From Paractinoplanes ferrugineus (lineage in GTDB: Bacteria > Actinomycetota > Actinomycetes > Mycobacteriales > Micromonosporaceae): DNA of 64,000 nucleotides. Positions within the stretch are counted from its first letter, which is position 1; each line of letters starts with the position of its first letter. The translations under genes and the position numbers were made by a program. The stretch lies in NCBI RefSeq assembly GCF_016862195.1, contig NZ_BOMM01000040.1, positions 100,936 through 164,935 of the forward strand, read 5' to 3'. The notes below the pieces were generated by a model. That model saw nothing but the letters and a program-made list of their open reading frames with translations. It was not told the origin of the DNA and did no database searches. Below, one piece after another: positions 1-9,186 of the stretch.

Positions 1-1128
1 CACTACCCGGACGCCCTGTTCGCTGCCGCGAATCAGGCGGGCATGCTGCACGAGCTCGACACGATGTGCGCCGCCCTGGCGATCGAGGGCTTCAACGCCC
101 ACCGCGGCAGCCTTCCGCCACTGCTGTTCGTCAACTCCGAACCGGGAGCTCTGACCAAGCCACCCACGCCGGCCCTGCGGGCCGCCCTGGCGAACCAGCG
201 GGACTACCGCATCGTCATGGAACTCACCGAACGTACGCTCGCCGCCAATCCGACCGGCCTGCTGCAAGTCGCCCAGATGTGCCATGCGGTGGGTAACGCC
301 CTGGCCCTCGACGACGTCGGCGCCGATCCGCTGTCGCTGGCCTTCCTGCCGCTGATCGAGCCCGAGGTCGTCAAGCTGGACATGCATCTGCTGCGCGATC
401 CCACCAGCGCCGACACGATCGCGACCGTCGCCGGCGTCGGCGCGTACGCGCAACGCACCGGCGCGGTGGTGCTGGCCGAAGGCATCGAAACCGAATACGA
501 CCTGGCCACCGCCACCGCGTTGGGTGCCACCTGGGGGCAAGGATTCTTCTTCGGCAAACCCGGCCCGCTGCAGAACCTCGCCGGACGACCGATGAACGCC
601 CAAGCCCGGTTGCGGGCCGCACAGCCGGGCCTGCACCACGTTGCCGGCACCCTGTTCACTACTGCCTCCGCGGCACACCCGCCACGACAGGTCAGTCGTC
701 ATGTCGCGGCGGCGTTCGCCGACCATCTGCTGCAGGAAGCGACCACCGCCGGCCAACACGGCGTGGTGCTGGCCATGAACCAGGACCCGGAGAGCTTCGA
801 CCAGTCGCTGCCGAGACTGGCGCAGATCGCCGCCCGGGTGGGGTTCACCGGCGTGGTCCGACCGCCCGGAAGCGCCCCAGCACCGGACGGTGTTCGCCAA
901 ACCATCGACGACACCCTCTCCACCGAGCGGTTCGAGGCGGCTCTGGTGGTGGTCCGGCCCGGCGCGGCGGCCGCACTGTGCCTACGCCGCCTGCCCGATC
1001 CCGACATGGTGGAACTGGTCCTGTCCCACGACCCCACCGTTGTGCACGGCCTGGCCCGGATGCTGCTGGGACAGTTGGGCACCCGCTTCGAGTTCCCCGC
1101 CGTGGTAGGCGGTCCTCGCTCGGCCTGA
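1..1128 (+). CDS. EAL-domain protein with C-terminal DICT-like sensory region (5' truncated)
   Basis: The reading frame is open from base 1, so the gene begins outside the window; 375 residues are visible. The first ~200 residues are the back half of an EAL (cyclic-di-GMP phosphodiesterase) domain: ELTER, LALDDVGAD, VVKLDM, LAEGIETE and WGQGFFFGKP correspond to the family's metal- and substrate-binding motifs. The segment that is DDFGTGYSS in classical enzymes is DDVGADPLS here, so catalytic activity is uncertain. The remaining ~150 residues resemble the DICT sensory domain found behind EAL domains in actinobacteria (family knowledge, matched by eye). Expected role: cytoplasmic c-di-GMP turnover or sensing. 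No operon partner lies downstream. Confidence 0.85.
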   Translation, partial: HYPDALFAAANQAGMLHELDTMCAALAIEGFNAHRGSLPPLLFVNSEPGALTKPPTPALRAALANQRDYRIVMELTERTLAANPTGLLQVAQMCHAVGNALALDDVGADPLSLAFLPLIEPEVVKLDMHLLRDPTSADTIATVAGVGAYAQRTGAVVLAEGIETEYDLATATALGATWGQGFFFGKPGPLQNLAGRPMNAQARLRAAQPGLHHVAGTLFTTASAAHPPRQVSRHVAAAFADHLLQEATTAGQHGVVLAMNQDPESFDQSLPRLAQIAARVGFTGVVRPPGSAPAPDGVRQTIDDTLSTERFEAALVVVRPGAAAALCLRRLPDPDMVELVLSHDPTVVHGLARMLLGQLGTRFEFPAVVGGPRSA

Positions 1129-1785
1129 CGTACAGCGGACATGAACCCCGGCTGCGCTCCCGAACCGGCACCGCCCGGCCGGCGGACGCCGATGCACGGG
1201 CAAAATATCGCTTTGGCACACTGCCACCGATTGCCTGGGGCGGTGAATCCTCGCCCGGGTTCGGGTTGGCGTCCAGTGGCAGCCGCACCGCACCAGCCCT
1301 GCCGACCCCTTTCACCCGACATTTCAAGGACCGGCCTTGATGTACGGGTCGGCCTGGGCCGGGCCGCCCGCTTCGAACACGACCTGGACCGTACCGTCCA
1401 CGGAATCGACGTAGCGGGTGCCACGGCCGCCCGCCGCAGAGGTCGACTTCATCGGAGCCGATTTCAAGCCCGGCGACCGGGCTCAGGGTGCCGTCGAGGA
1501 TCGCGTATGCGGCTGCCGTGCTCGCGGATCTCGCCGCCGGCGAACTTCCCGAGGAGCTTGTGGTTACCATGCCGGGCGCCGTGGGATGCGGGAAGTCTGC
1601 GAAGCCGGTATTGGCGGCCCGCCGTCGTTGCGGCCCAGCGACGCCCGGTGCGTCCACCCGCCGGCGAATTGCGTGGGCCGTGTCGACCTTCTCTACGGCG
1701 ATCACGTAGGCGGATCAGCTGATTACACTTTGGAGTTTCACGACGGTAATGTGCTCCGCGTTCGCACGTGACGCGGGAGGATTCA
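1129..1785. other. Gene-poor 0.66-kb gap with possible coding remnants
   Basis: No convincing full gene is present. On the minus strand, 1452 to 1324 is a 42-codon ATG frame with good third-position GC ending in VVFEAGGPAQADPYIKAGP, and a neighbouring minus frame contains AYAILDGTL near 1484-1507, a string also seen in IS5-type transposases. On the plus strand, a frame near 1488-1640 (RIAYAAAVLADLAAGELPEE) also has coding-like codon use. These pieces lie in different frames and are best viewed as decayed gene or transposase fragments; none is supported enough to call as a gene. Confidence 0.3.
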
Positions 1786-3396
1786 TTGGCTCGGCGTAAA
1801 GGCATCATCGCTTCCCTGCAACGCGAGCACGCCCGGCAGATCCGGGCAGCTCAGCAGGCCCAGACGGCGTACGTCCGCCAGCAAACCGCGATGCGCCGGG
1901 CCGCCGAACAAGCCGCCCGCGCCGCGCAGCGAGCCGCCGTGGCCGACGAACGCGAACGTAAACGCCTCTACCTCGAGGCCCGCGCGGCCGAGGTCGCCGC
2001 CGACAACGCCGACATCCAAGCGCACCTCGAAGAGCTCGAACAGCTACTGCAGTCCACCCTCGAGGTCGACGACCACATCGACTTCACCCGGCTGAGAAAG
2101 CGGGTTCAGCATCCCCCGTTCAACCCGGGCCAGCTGGCCCAGCCGATCCCGGGACCGGATTGGCGGCGCTTCGAACCACCCGCGCCGACCGGACTCGGCA
2201 AAATGTTCGGCGGGCAGAGCAAGTACCAGCAGCAGCTCGCGGCCGCCCGAACGCAGTTCCTACAGGCCCAGGGTCAGCATGCCGCCGCCGAGGCCGACCG
2301 GCAGCGCCGGCTCGCCGCCGCCTACCAGCAATACCAGCAGCACTGCCAGCGCGTCGACGCCGAGGCCGCCGCACAGAACGCCGAGATCGACCGGTTCGCG
2401 GCAGCGTTCGCCGCCGGGGAGCCGCAGGCTGTCGTCGACTACTTCGGCATGGTCCTCGCGAACTCGGTCTACCCCGACGACTTCCCCCAGCAGTACCGCC
2501 TCGCCTACGTGCCCGAGTCCCGGCAGCTGGTCGCCGAATACGAGCTGCCCGCCCTGGATGTCGTGCCGGCAGTCAAGGAACATCGATACGTCAAGACCCG
2601 CGACGAGATCACCTCCACCGCCCGGCCGGCCAAGGACGTCCGCGAGCGCTACACCTCCGTGGTCACCCAGGTCACCCTCCGCACCGTGCACGAGCTGTTC
2701 GAGGCCGACCGCACCCGGCTGGTCGACACCGTCGTGTTCAACGGCGTCGTGGACACCACCGACCCGCGCACCGGCCAAGCCGTCCGCCCGTGCCTGGTCA
2801 CCCTGCGCACCACTCGCGACCAGTTCACGCCGATCAACCTGGCCAAAGTCGACCCGGCCGCCTGCCTGCAACATCTCAGCGCCTCGGTGTCCAAACGTCC
2901 CGAAGAACTCGCGCCGGTCCGGCCGGTCCTGGAGTTCGACATGGTCGACAAGCGGTTCATCGACGAGGTCGACGTCCTGGCCGACCTCGACGAACGCCCC
3001 AACCTGCTGCGCCTGAACCCTTACGAATTCGAGTCGCTGATCCAGAACCTGTTCGCCAAGATGGGCCTGGACACCAAACAGACCCGCGCCTCCCGCGACG
3101 GCGGCGTTGACTGCGTCGCCTACGACCCCCGCCCGATCTTCGGCGGCAAGGTCGTCATCCAGGCCAAGCGATACAAGAACACCGTCGATGTGTCCGCAGT
3201 CCGCGACCTGTTCGGCACTCTGCAGAACGAAGGTGCCTCCAAAGGCATCCTCGTAACCACCAGTGGCTACGGCCCCACCTCTTACGAATTCGCGTCCGGC
3301 AAACCGATCGAACTCATCGACGGCGCCAACCTGCTCTACCTCCTCGCCGAACACGCCCAGCTCCAAGCCCGTATCGACGCATCCGAACTCGAGTAG
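1786..3396 (+). CDS. Mrr-like restriction endonuclease family protein with coiled-coil N-terminus
   Basis: About 536 residues. The C-terminal ~130 residues form a restriction-endonuclease-like (Mrr_cat) fold: LNPYEFESLIQNLFAKMG, then RDGGVDCVAYDP with the metal-binding Asp near residue 442 and VIQAKRYK with the QxK element near 459, followed by the GILVTTSGYG strand. Roughly the first 200 residues are rich in Ala, Arg, Gln and Glu and look like a long coiled coil. I chose the TTG at 1786 because GGGAGG sits 5 nt upstream (1775-1780); a GTG at 1768 is the in-frame alternative. Mrr-family proteins cut modified or foreign DNA in the cytoplasm. No methylase or helicase partner is adjacent, so it may act alone as a type IV-like nuclease or serve another DNA-processing role. 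Confidence 0.8.
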   Translation: MARRKGIIASLQREHARQIRAAQQAQTAYVRQQTAMRRAAEQAARAAQRAAVADERERKRLYLEARAAEVAADNADIQAHLEELEQLLQSTLEVDDHIDFTRLRKRVQHPPFNPGQLAQPIPGPDWRRFEPPAPTGLGKMFGGQSKYQQQLAAARTQFLQAQGQHAAAEADRQRRLAAAYQQYQQHCQRVDAEAAAQNAEIDRFAAAFAAGEPQAVVDYFGMVLANSVYPDDFPQQYRLAYVPESRQLVAEYELPALDVVPAVKEHRYVKTRDEITSTARPAKDVRERYTSVVTQVTLRTVHELFEADRTRLVDTVVFNGVVDTTDPRTGQAVRPCLVTLRTTRDQFTPINLAKVDPAACLQHLSASVSKRPEELAPVRPVLEFDMVDKRFIDEVDVLADLDERPNLLRLNPYEFESLIQNLFAKMGLDTKQTRASRDGGVDCVAYDPRPIFGGKVVIQAKRYKNTVDVSAVRDLFGTLQNEGASKGILVTTSGYGPTSYEFASGKPIELIDGANLLYLLAEHAQLQARIDASELE

Positions 3397-3693
3397 CCAG
3401 AGCCGTGCACGGGTCGGCAGGAGTTCCGACGTCATGTCCCCCGCGGACATCTTGGCTGACCCCGCGGCGAGCACAGCCGGTAAAGCGTCCTAGGAACCTG
3501 GGTTTGGTCCCGTGAACCACGGGCCGAAGTCGAGAACCCGGAACGCGCGCTGATACGTTGGCGGCGCGCCGAGAGGTCGACCAGTGCTGATGCGGGAACT
3601 CTCGAACGGGGGATCGTCCGTTCCCGCAGGCTGGTGCCCGGTAACCGGGGGGCGCGGATTCCCCGCGTCTCAACTCCAGGATGGTCTTCAAGG
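3397..3693. other. Intergenic region with two small hairpins
   Basis: No gene is visible. Two short inverted repeats follow the nuclease gene: ATGTCC/GGACAT (3434-3450, 5-nt loop) and CCCGTG/CACGGG (3509-3523, 3-nt loop). Neither is followed by a T-run; they could be weak intrinsic terminators for the upstream gene. Confidence 0.3.
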
Positions 3694-5199
3694 GTGAACG
3701 CTTCGCTGCGGGTCGAACGGATTCTGGGAGACCGGCCCTTCGCTGAGATCGGCGAGCCCGTCCTGGCGGTCATGGCCGACGATCGCCTCGCGGTCGCGGG
3801 CGAGTTCGTCCACGAGTCCCGCCGGGCGCCACTGGCCGTCTACGACACCGGTGACCTGTCCTGCCTGGCGGTTGCCCGGTCGCGTCATCCCGTCCATGCG
3901 ATGGCGTTCCATCCGACGCTGCCGCTGCTGGCAGCCGGCACCGGCCGCTACGACGGCGGCTACTTCTTCGAAGGCGAACTACTTCTGCTCGACCTGCGCA
4001 CGAGCGCGGTCGTGTCGCTGTTCGAACACCCGCTGGGCCGCCAGGTGCTCGGCCTGCAATGGCTCGACGACCACCGGTTACGCCTGCTGCTGGCACCACC
4101 GGACGATTGGCAGGACCGGGCGGCGTGGGTCGAGGGGCAGGTGGCGGTGGTCCGCCGCGACGACTGGAGTGCCGTCGCCCCGGCCTCGCTCGAACCGACG
4201 GAACTGGCCGGCCCTCGGGTTCCGATGCCCCGCCCCGACGACAGGGTGCCGGCAAGCGCGGCGGTGCGGCGTCTGAGCCCCCACGCTGAGCCGCGGCGCA
4301 CCGTTCGCGCGGTCGAGGAACTGTCCGACGGGCGGATCCTTGCGGCGCTCGCGGATGTCACGGTGGAGTGCTGGCTGGCGTCGAGCGAGGTCCAGTGGCG
4401 CGTTTCGGACGACAATGGCCAGGATAGCGGCGGCCAGGACCTGGTGGTGTCGGCGGACCGCCGATCGGTCTGGGTCGGCCTCGTCCGGCCCGGCTGGCAA
4501 AACGCCCCGCAGTCGCTGATCCGGTATTCACTGACCGACGGCGCCCAGCTCGACGAGATGAGTCCGCAGCATCCGTACGCTCTGGTCCAGTGCGCCGACG
4601 GACAGCCTGCCGTGGCCCCCCTCGGGACGGTGCCGCAGGCCACCCGGCTGCGGGTGCGCCGAGGCCGGCGCATCTACGTCCGGGAGGTCGAGCGTCTGGG
4701 CACGTCGTTGCTCGCACGGGCGTCCGAGTGGCTGTCGGCCGCTGATCCGGTGCCCGCCACGATCGACGGTCGCCCGCGTGAAGCCGGCCAGGCCCGACGT
4801 CTGTTTCCGTATTCATGGGTGCCAGGCGAGTCGCACTTCGCCGGGCCAGGAGTCGAACTAGCGGACGGCAGCCTGGTCTATGCCGGCACGGTGTACGACG
4901 GTCGGGGTCTGCAGCCGGGCGGCGCCTTCGTGGTCCGGCGCGACCTGGCCACCGGGAACCCGCTGTGGACCTCCCACACCGATCACGCCGCCGTCGATCT
5001 CGACACCGACACCGACACCGCCTATGTCGCCTACCAGGACGGCGAGATCGTGGCCCTGGATCTGCAGAACGGCGCCGTACGCCAGCGGTGGCGCCTGCCC
5101 CGCGTCTTCCCGACCGCCCTGACCGTGACCGGACCCGATCGGCTACTTGTCGGCACCAGCGACGGACGAATTCTCGACTGCCGGACCATGCCGAGCTGA
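3694..5199 (+). CDS. WD40/PQQ-like beta-propeller protein, function unknown
   Basis: About 501 residues from the GTG at 3694. I prefer this start because the in-frame region upstream to 3634 has poor third-position GC. The protein shows repeated four-strand blade patterns (for example HAMAFHPTLPLLAAGTG and, near the C-terminus, TGNPLWTSHTDHAAVDLD followed by YVAYQDGEIVALDLQNGAV, which resembles a PQQ-type repeat). No catalytic motif, signal peptide or membrane segment is visible, so a cytoplasmic binding scaffold is the safest reading. The gene stands alone, with gaps of about 300 bp on each side. One TTA leucine codon occurs at about 4078. Confidence 0.65.
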   Translation: MNASLRVERILGDRPFAEIGEPVLAVMADDRLAVAGEFVHESRRAPLAVYDTGDLSCLAVARSRHPVHAMAFHPTLPLLAAGTGRYDGGYFFEGELLLLDLRTSAVVSLFEHPLGRQVLGLQWLDDHRLRLLLAPPDDWQDRAAWVEGQVAVVRRDDWSAVAPASLEPTELAGPRVPMPRPDDRVPASAAVRRLSPHAEPRRTVRAVEELSDGRILAALADVTVECWLASSEVQWRVSDDNGQDSGGQDLVVSADRRSVWVGLVRPGWQNAPQSLIRYSLTDGAQLDEMSPQHPYALVQCADGQPAVAPLGTVPQATRLRVRRGRRIYVREVERLGTSLLARASEWLSAADPVPATIDGRPREAGQARRLFPYSWVPGESHFAGPGVELADGSLVYAGTVYDGRGLQPGGAFVVRRDLATGNPLWTSHTDHAAVDLDTDTDTAYVAYQDGEIVALDLQNGAVRQRWRLPRVFPTALTVTGPDRLLVGTSDGRILDCRTMPS

Positions 5200-5555
5200 G
5201 CCGGCCCGTGCCGGAGAACAGACGTTAACGGGCTGCGGTGGAGTCCGCAGTGGCACATGGGAGATCGACGACCCGCGACGCTCTGGCGTGCTTGCCAGGA
5301 GTGCGAGGTCGGCCAGGCCAGCCGTACCGCTGATGTGGGCCAGAACTATGTAAGCGAGGCCGAGCGGTTTCGCCACCACGCTGGCCGGACGACACCAGCG
5401 CGATCCGGCGTCGACGTATCGTGCCGTGCACGAGGAGGTCGCTGGCCACTACCAATAGCCAACCGTTGGTGGTGTCCTGGGCGGTGCCACCGTCCCGGCG
5501 TATTCCGCCACGGCGGCGGCCCGGTCGTCATGACTCGTCTCGCTAACCTGTTCCC
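5200..5555. other. Intergenic gap, no supported gene
   Basis: No frame on either strand combines a start, a ribosome-binding site and coding-like composition. A short minus-strand stretch around 5420-5490 has weakly coding-like codon use and may be a remnant. Confidence 0.3.
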
Positions 5556-6509
5556 ATGGTGCCGTTTTCACCGGTGAGACCGGCAATGCTGCAACCGGGC
5601 GAGCTGGTGCGGTTGGTCGCGCCATCGGGATGGGTCCGCCCCGACCGCGCCGCCGCCGCGATACAAGCACTGACCAGCTGGGGACTTCGAGCACAGGCGG
5701 CGAAGAGCGCCCTCAGCCGCCACTTCTATCTCGCCGGAACTGACGAAGAGCGGCTGGACGATGTCAACGACGCGTTCCGCGACCCGGAGGTCCGCGCAGT
5801 CCTATGCCTGCGAGGAGGATACGGAGCGCAGCGGATCATCGACGATATCGACTTGGACGCCGTCCGCAATGATCCAAAACTCTTCATGGGCTATTCGGAC
5901 ATCACCGCACTTCACATCGCGCTGTGGTGCGAGACCCGTCTGTCGACCGTGCACGGCCCGGTGGCCGCCTACCTGAGCGATGCCGACAGCTCGACAAAAG
6001 GAAGCGTCCATCGGGCGCTGATGACCGGTGATCCGGTGGTCATGACCGCCGACGAGAAGGAGAGCACCTTCGACGTTCGAGTAGCCGGCCGAGCCGAAGG
6101 AATCCTTCTCGGCGGGAACCTGACCATGCTGGCCACGATGGCAGGCGGGCGGCACAAACCGGATCTGGGCGGCGCGATTCTGGTGATCGAGGCCACGAAC
6201 GAAGAGCCCTACCGAGTCGACCGCTCCCTCGTCCAGCTCAAGCGAGCCGGATGGCTCGACGGCATCGCGGGCGTCGCCGTCGGCCAGTTCACCAACTGTG
6301 TCGACGACGGGCCGACCCCCACGGTCGAACAGGTCCTGTCGGAACAACTCGGATCGTTCGGCGTCCCGGTACTCGGCGGTCTGCCCATCGGACACGGCGA
6401 CCAGCAGACCACCGTGGGCCTCGGCGTCCCGGCCGTCCTGGACGCGGACTCCGGAACACTTGTCGCCCAGCCGGTCGGCCGACCGGCAGACCAGCAAGCC
6501 TCCGGTTGA
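5556..6509 (+). CDS. LD-carboxypeptidase (peptidase S66, LdcA/MccF family)
   Basis: 317 residues, the usual length for S66 enzymes. The family Ser-Glu-His triad is visible: Ser114 in MGYSDITALH, Glu212 in LVIEATNEEPYRVDR and His280 in LPIGHGDQQ. LRGGYGAQRI is the conserved glycine-rich strand of the N-terminal domain. Known members are cytoplasmic and either trim the terminal D-Ala from murein tetrapeptides during peptidoglycan recycling or cleave microcin C-type peptide antibiotics; sequence alone does not separate these roles. ATG at 5586 is a possible alternative start. The gene is monocistronic. Confidence 0.92.
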   Translation: MVPFSPVRPAMLQPGELVRLVAPSGWVRPDRAAAAIQALTSWGLRAQAAKSALSRHFYLAGTDEERLDDVNDAFRDPEVRAVLCLRGGYGAQRIIDDIDLDAVRNDPKLFMGYSDITALHIALWCETRLSTVHGPVAAYLSDADSSTKGSVHRALMTGDPVVMTADEKESTFDVRVAGRAEGILLGGNLTMLATMAGGRHKPDLGGAILVIEATNEEPYRVDRSLVQLKRAGWLDGIAGVAVGQFTNCVDDGPTPTVEQVLSEQLGSFGVPVLGGLPIGHGDQQTTVGLGVPAVLDADSGTLVAQPVGRPADQQASG

Positions 6510-6805
6510 CGACGAGAACGAGACGATCTCACCTGCTGACAATCACCTCAGCAGGACAGGACGACCGATCGAATCAACGCTCCTGGCTGCTGATTTCGGC
6601 GGCTCTTTCCAAGCAGTCCGGCCCGGAACTGCAGGGGAGGATGCGCTGGCGGAGCAGGTCGAGGTTGCGCAGCCGTACATGGTCGTTCGAGTGCTGGTGC
6701 TCTGCTCAAAAATCTGTCGGGAATCCGGGTCACGGCGTCCGGCGACGGCGCCATCGACGATCACCGGAGTGCGTGCGCGGCCACGTCTATGGGTATGAGA
6801 TCACC

Positions 6806-7183
6806 ATGAGCTCACCTATCGACGAGGACGCGCCCGCGTTGGCGACAGTGGCAGCTAGATCGGTCGAGTTGCTGAGCGACGCGACCGGGCCGGAAGTCGG
6901 GTACCCGGGTCTGACCGGCACCGGCGACGTCGAGGACGTGCTCGCCGCACTGAACCGGATGGCCGGGGACCTGCAACAAACCGCAACCCAGCTCAAGCGC
7001 TATCTCGACGACGAGTTCGCCGCGGGCCACCTCACCCGGGCGCCCGGCTCGAACGGCCAGAACGCCGAGACCGTCGCGGCCGCCAGACAGGCCCTGACCG
7101 ACGTCCAAGAGAATGCTCGGACACTGGCTCGGCTTCTGACCACGGCCGAGACCGCGATGCTCGCACTGCGACCCGGCAGCTGA
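6806..7183 (+). CDS. Small hypothetical cytoplasmic protein
   Basis: 125 residues from the ATG at 6806. There is no signal peptide or membrane span. The middle (MAGDLQQTATQLKRYLDDEF) and the tail (ALTDVQENARTLARLLTTAE) are amphipathic helices likely to pair as a helical bundle or coiled coil. I do not recognise a family. Third-position GC is high through the whole frame, supporting it as a real gene, although the ribosome-binding site is weak. It stands alone between gaps of about 290 bp. Confidence 0.6.
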   Translation: MSSPIDEDAPALATVAARSVELLSDATGPEVGYPGLTGTGDVEDVLAALNRMAGDLQQTATQLKRYLDDEFAAGHLTRAPGSNGQNAETVAAARQALTDVQENARTLARLLTTAETAMLALRPGS

Positions 7184-7468
7184 CGCAGCAGAGCCCAGGC
7201 GACCGCGACGCGATACCAGCGGAGCGCCCGGCCCGCGGTCGGATCAGGCCGAACAGGTCGGCCGGCCGCGGGTCCGGTTACCCGGCCGGCGCCACGGCGC
7301 GGCGTCCCGCCCGCATGAGGCCGGGACGCCTGCGCAAGCCGGTGAGCCCAGGCCGGGTTCCTTGGCCCAGCCGTGAGACGCGCCTTGTCAGCGGCAAGGT
7401 GGGTAGGGCTGGCCCCCCATCCGAGAGGGTTGCCAGCAGGATCGAACGCGGCCGAGAAACCGCCAAAA

Positions 7469-8446
7469 ATGATCTCCATGACCGTACAGAACGATCTCGG
7501 CGCCACGCAGAAATTGTCGCGGTTCCGCCGGGCCGCCTTCGCCCTCGTCCTGTCCGTCGCCGTAGTCGGCGCGGTCTGCGGGTGCGGTGATTCGGCGGCG
7601 TCGAAACCCGCGCACCCGGCCGGCCCAGCAGCTCCGGCCCCCGCTGCCGCGACCAACGCGGCCGAACCCGCGAACTCGGCCTCTACGGCGGGCCAGCACA
7701 TGATCACCAACAACGGGCATCGCCTGGCGTTCTACGTCGTCCCCGGGCACTCACCGGCCATCGTGTTGGACTCCGGTGGCGGCGAGGACCACACCCAGTG
7801 GAAAGACATCGTCCCGCAGCTGTCGACGGCGACCGGGTCACAGATCATCACCTACGACCGGGCGGGGTTAGGCAACAGTGACGAGGTGAGGGGCCCCTGG
7901 GACGGCCGGGCCGCCGCCTCTGACCTGCAGGCCGGTCTGCGCGAGCTCGGCATCACTGGCAATGTGATCCTCGTGTCCCACTCGCAGGCCGGGGAGGTTG
8001 CCACCTACTTCGCCCGCGCCAACCCGGGCGTACTGTCCGGGGAAGTACTCGTCGACGCCAACGTGCCCCCATTCTTCACCGACGGGCAAATTCAGCGCCT
8101 CGTCGCGCTCACCACGCCGCAACTCGAAGCGCTCAAGAAGCAGCCGTCGACGAAGGCGAACCGGCAGCTCATCGCCACATCCGAGAACTTCGGTCCCACT
8201 CATCTGGCGTACCACGAGGTCTCCTGGCCGGACAGCGTCCCGGTCACCTACATCGCGTCGGAGAAGACGCCGTTCGACGGCTCCCCGCAGGACGCCCGGC
8301 GCTGGCGCGACGCGGCGGCCGCGTTCGTCGCGGCCGGGCCCGGACGCACCCTGATCACCGCCAAGGGAAGCACACACGAGATCCCGCAGGACAAGCCCCA
8401 GCTCGTCGTCGACGAGATCGAAAAGCTGGTCGCCGCTCGCCGCTGA
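7469..8446 (+). CDS. Exported alpha/beta-hydrolase, putative lipoprotein
   Basis: About 325 residues from ATG 7469 (ATG 7478 also possible). The N-terminus has an Arg-rich n-region and a hydrophobic stretch (FALVLSVAVVGAVCGCG) with cysteines placed as in a lipobox, followed by an Ala/Pro-rich linker, so the protein is probably anchored outside the membrane. The catalytic domain follows the alpha/beta-hydrolase order: oxyanion strand DSGGGEDHTQW, nucleophile Ser172 in SHSQAG, and a late His in GSTHEIPQ. Members are esterases, lipases or haloperoxidase-like enzymes; the substrate cannot be read from sequence. No operon partner is seen. Confidence 0.85.
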   Translation: MISMTVQNDLGATQKLSRFRRAAFALVLSVAVVGAVCGCGDSAASKPAHPAGPAAPAPAAATNAAEPANSASTAGQHMITNNGHRLAFYVVPGHSPAIVLDSGGGEDHTQWKDIVPQLSTATGSQIITYDRAGLGNSDEVRGPWDGRAAASDLQAGLRELGITGNVILVSHSQAGEVATYFARANPGVLSGEVLVDANVPPFFTDGQIQRLVALTTPQLEALKKQPSTKANRQLIATSENFGPTHLAYHEVSWPDSVPVTYIASEKTPFDGSPQDARRWRDAAAAFVAAGPGRTLITAKGSTHEIPQDKPQLVVDEIEKLVAARR

Positions 8447-8535
8447 ACCACCCCACCGACGATTCCACCCGCCCCGGATCAGAGGCGTCGCAATCCGCCG
8501 GCGTGAACTCTGTAGCGCCAATTGTCGACTTCTGG

Positions 8536-9186
8536 CTAGGGTCGCCCCGCCGCCGCTACCGGTGCGACGGCGCGGAGTTCGGCGGTCAGCCGCGTGGCCA
8601 GTTCCAGCGCGGATTCCGACGGCGGCGACGGTGTGGGTTCGAAGAATGTCACCTTCAACCGGGGGCGCCGCGGGAAACGGGCGATATCCACGGTTCCGGA
8701 GACCGCCGCGCAGACGATGCGGGCTTGCGGCACGGCCTGCGCGAGGCGTCCGGCGCCGCTCCGGGCGCGAAGCTGCCGGCCCTGTGAGCGGGTGCCTTCA
8801 GGGAAGATCCCGAGACAGCCGCCGGCGGAAAGACACTGCACCGCGGCATCCAGCGCGTCGGTGTCGGCTTGGCCACGCCGTACGGGAATCTGCCCCATCC
8901 CGTTGAGCACGCTGCGGAGCAGCGGATTCTTCCAGAGTGACGCTTTGGCCAGGGCTTGGATCTGCCGGTGTCGGCGGGCGGCGACCGCGATGACTACGGG
9001 GTCCCACGCGCTGTCGTGGTTTGCCACGATGATCGTCGCGCCGTGCTTGGGAACGTGGTGCACGCCCACCACTTCCAGTCGGCCCCACCAGCGGACAATC
9101 GGCCCGGCCGCCGTCATGACCGCTCGATAGACCGGCGGGATCCGGCCGGCGTTGTTGATCTCAGCGGCAGAACGATTGCGCTCCAT
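8536..9186 (-). CDS. 1-acyl-sn-glycerol-3-phosphate acyltransferase (PlsC family)
   Basis: 216 residues. The two family signatures are clear: NHDSAWD (the NHxxxxD catalytic block) and FPEGTRSQG (the glycerol-phosphate-binding block). The core is preceded by a short hydrophobic region (VMTAAGPIVRWWG), consistent with membrane association. PlsC enzymes transfer an acyl chain to lysophosphatidate in phospholipid synthesis; actinobacteria carry many paralogues whose acceptor may be another lipid, so the exact acceptor is inferred. It is transcribed alone, pointing away from the polymerase IV gene. Confidence 0.9.
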   Translation of the reverse strand: MERNRSAAEINNAGRIPPVYRAVMTAAGPIVRWWGRLEVVGVHHVPKHGATIIVANHDSAWDPVVIAVAARRHRQIQALAKASLWKNPLLRSVLNGMGQIPVRRGQADTDALDAAVQCLSAGGCLGIFPEGTRSQGRQLRARSGAGRLAQAVPQARIVCAAVSGTVDIARFPRRPRLKVTFFEPTPSPPSESALELATRLTAELRAVAPVAAAGRP

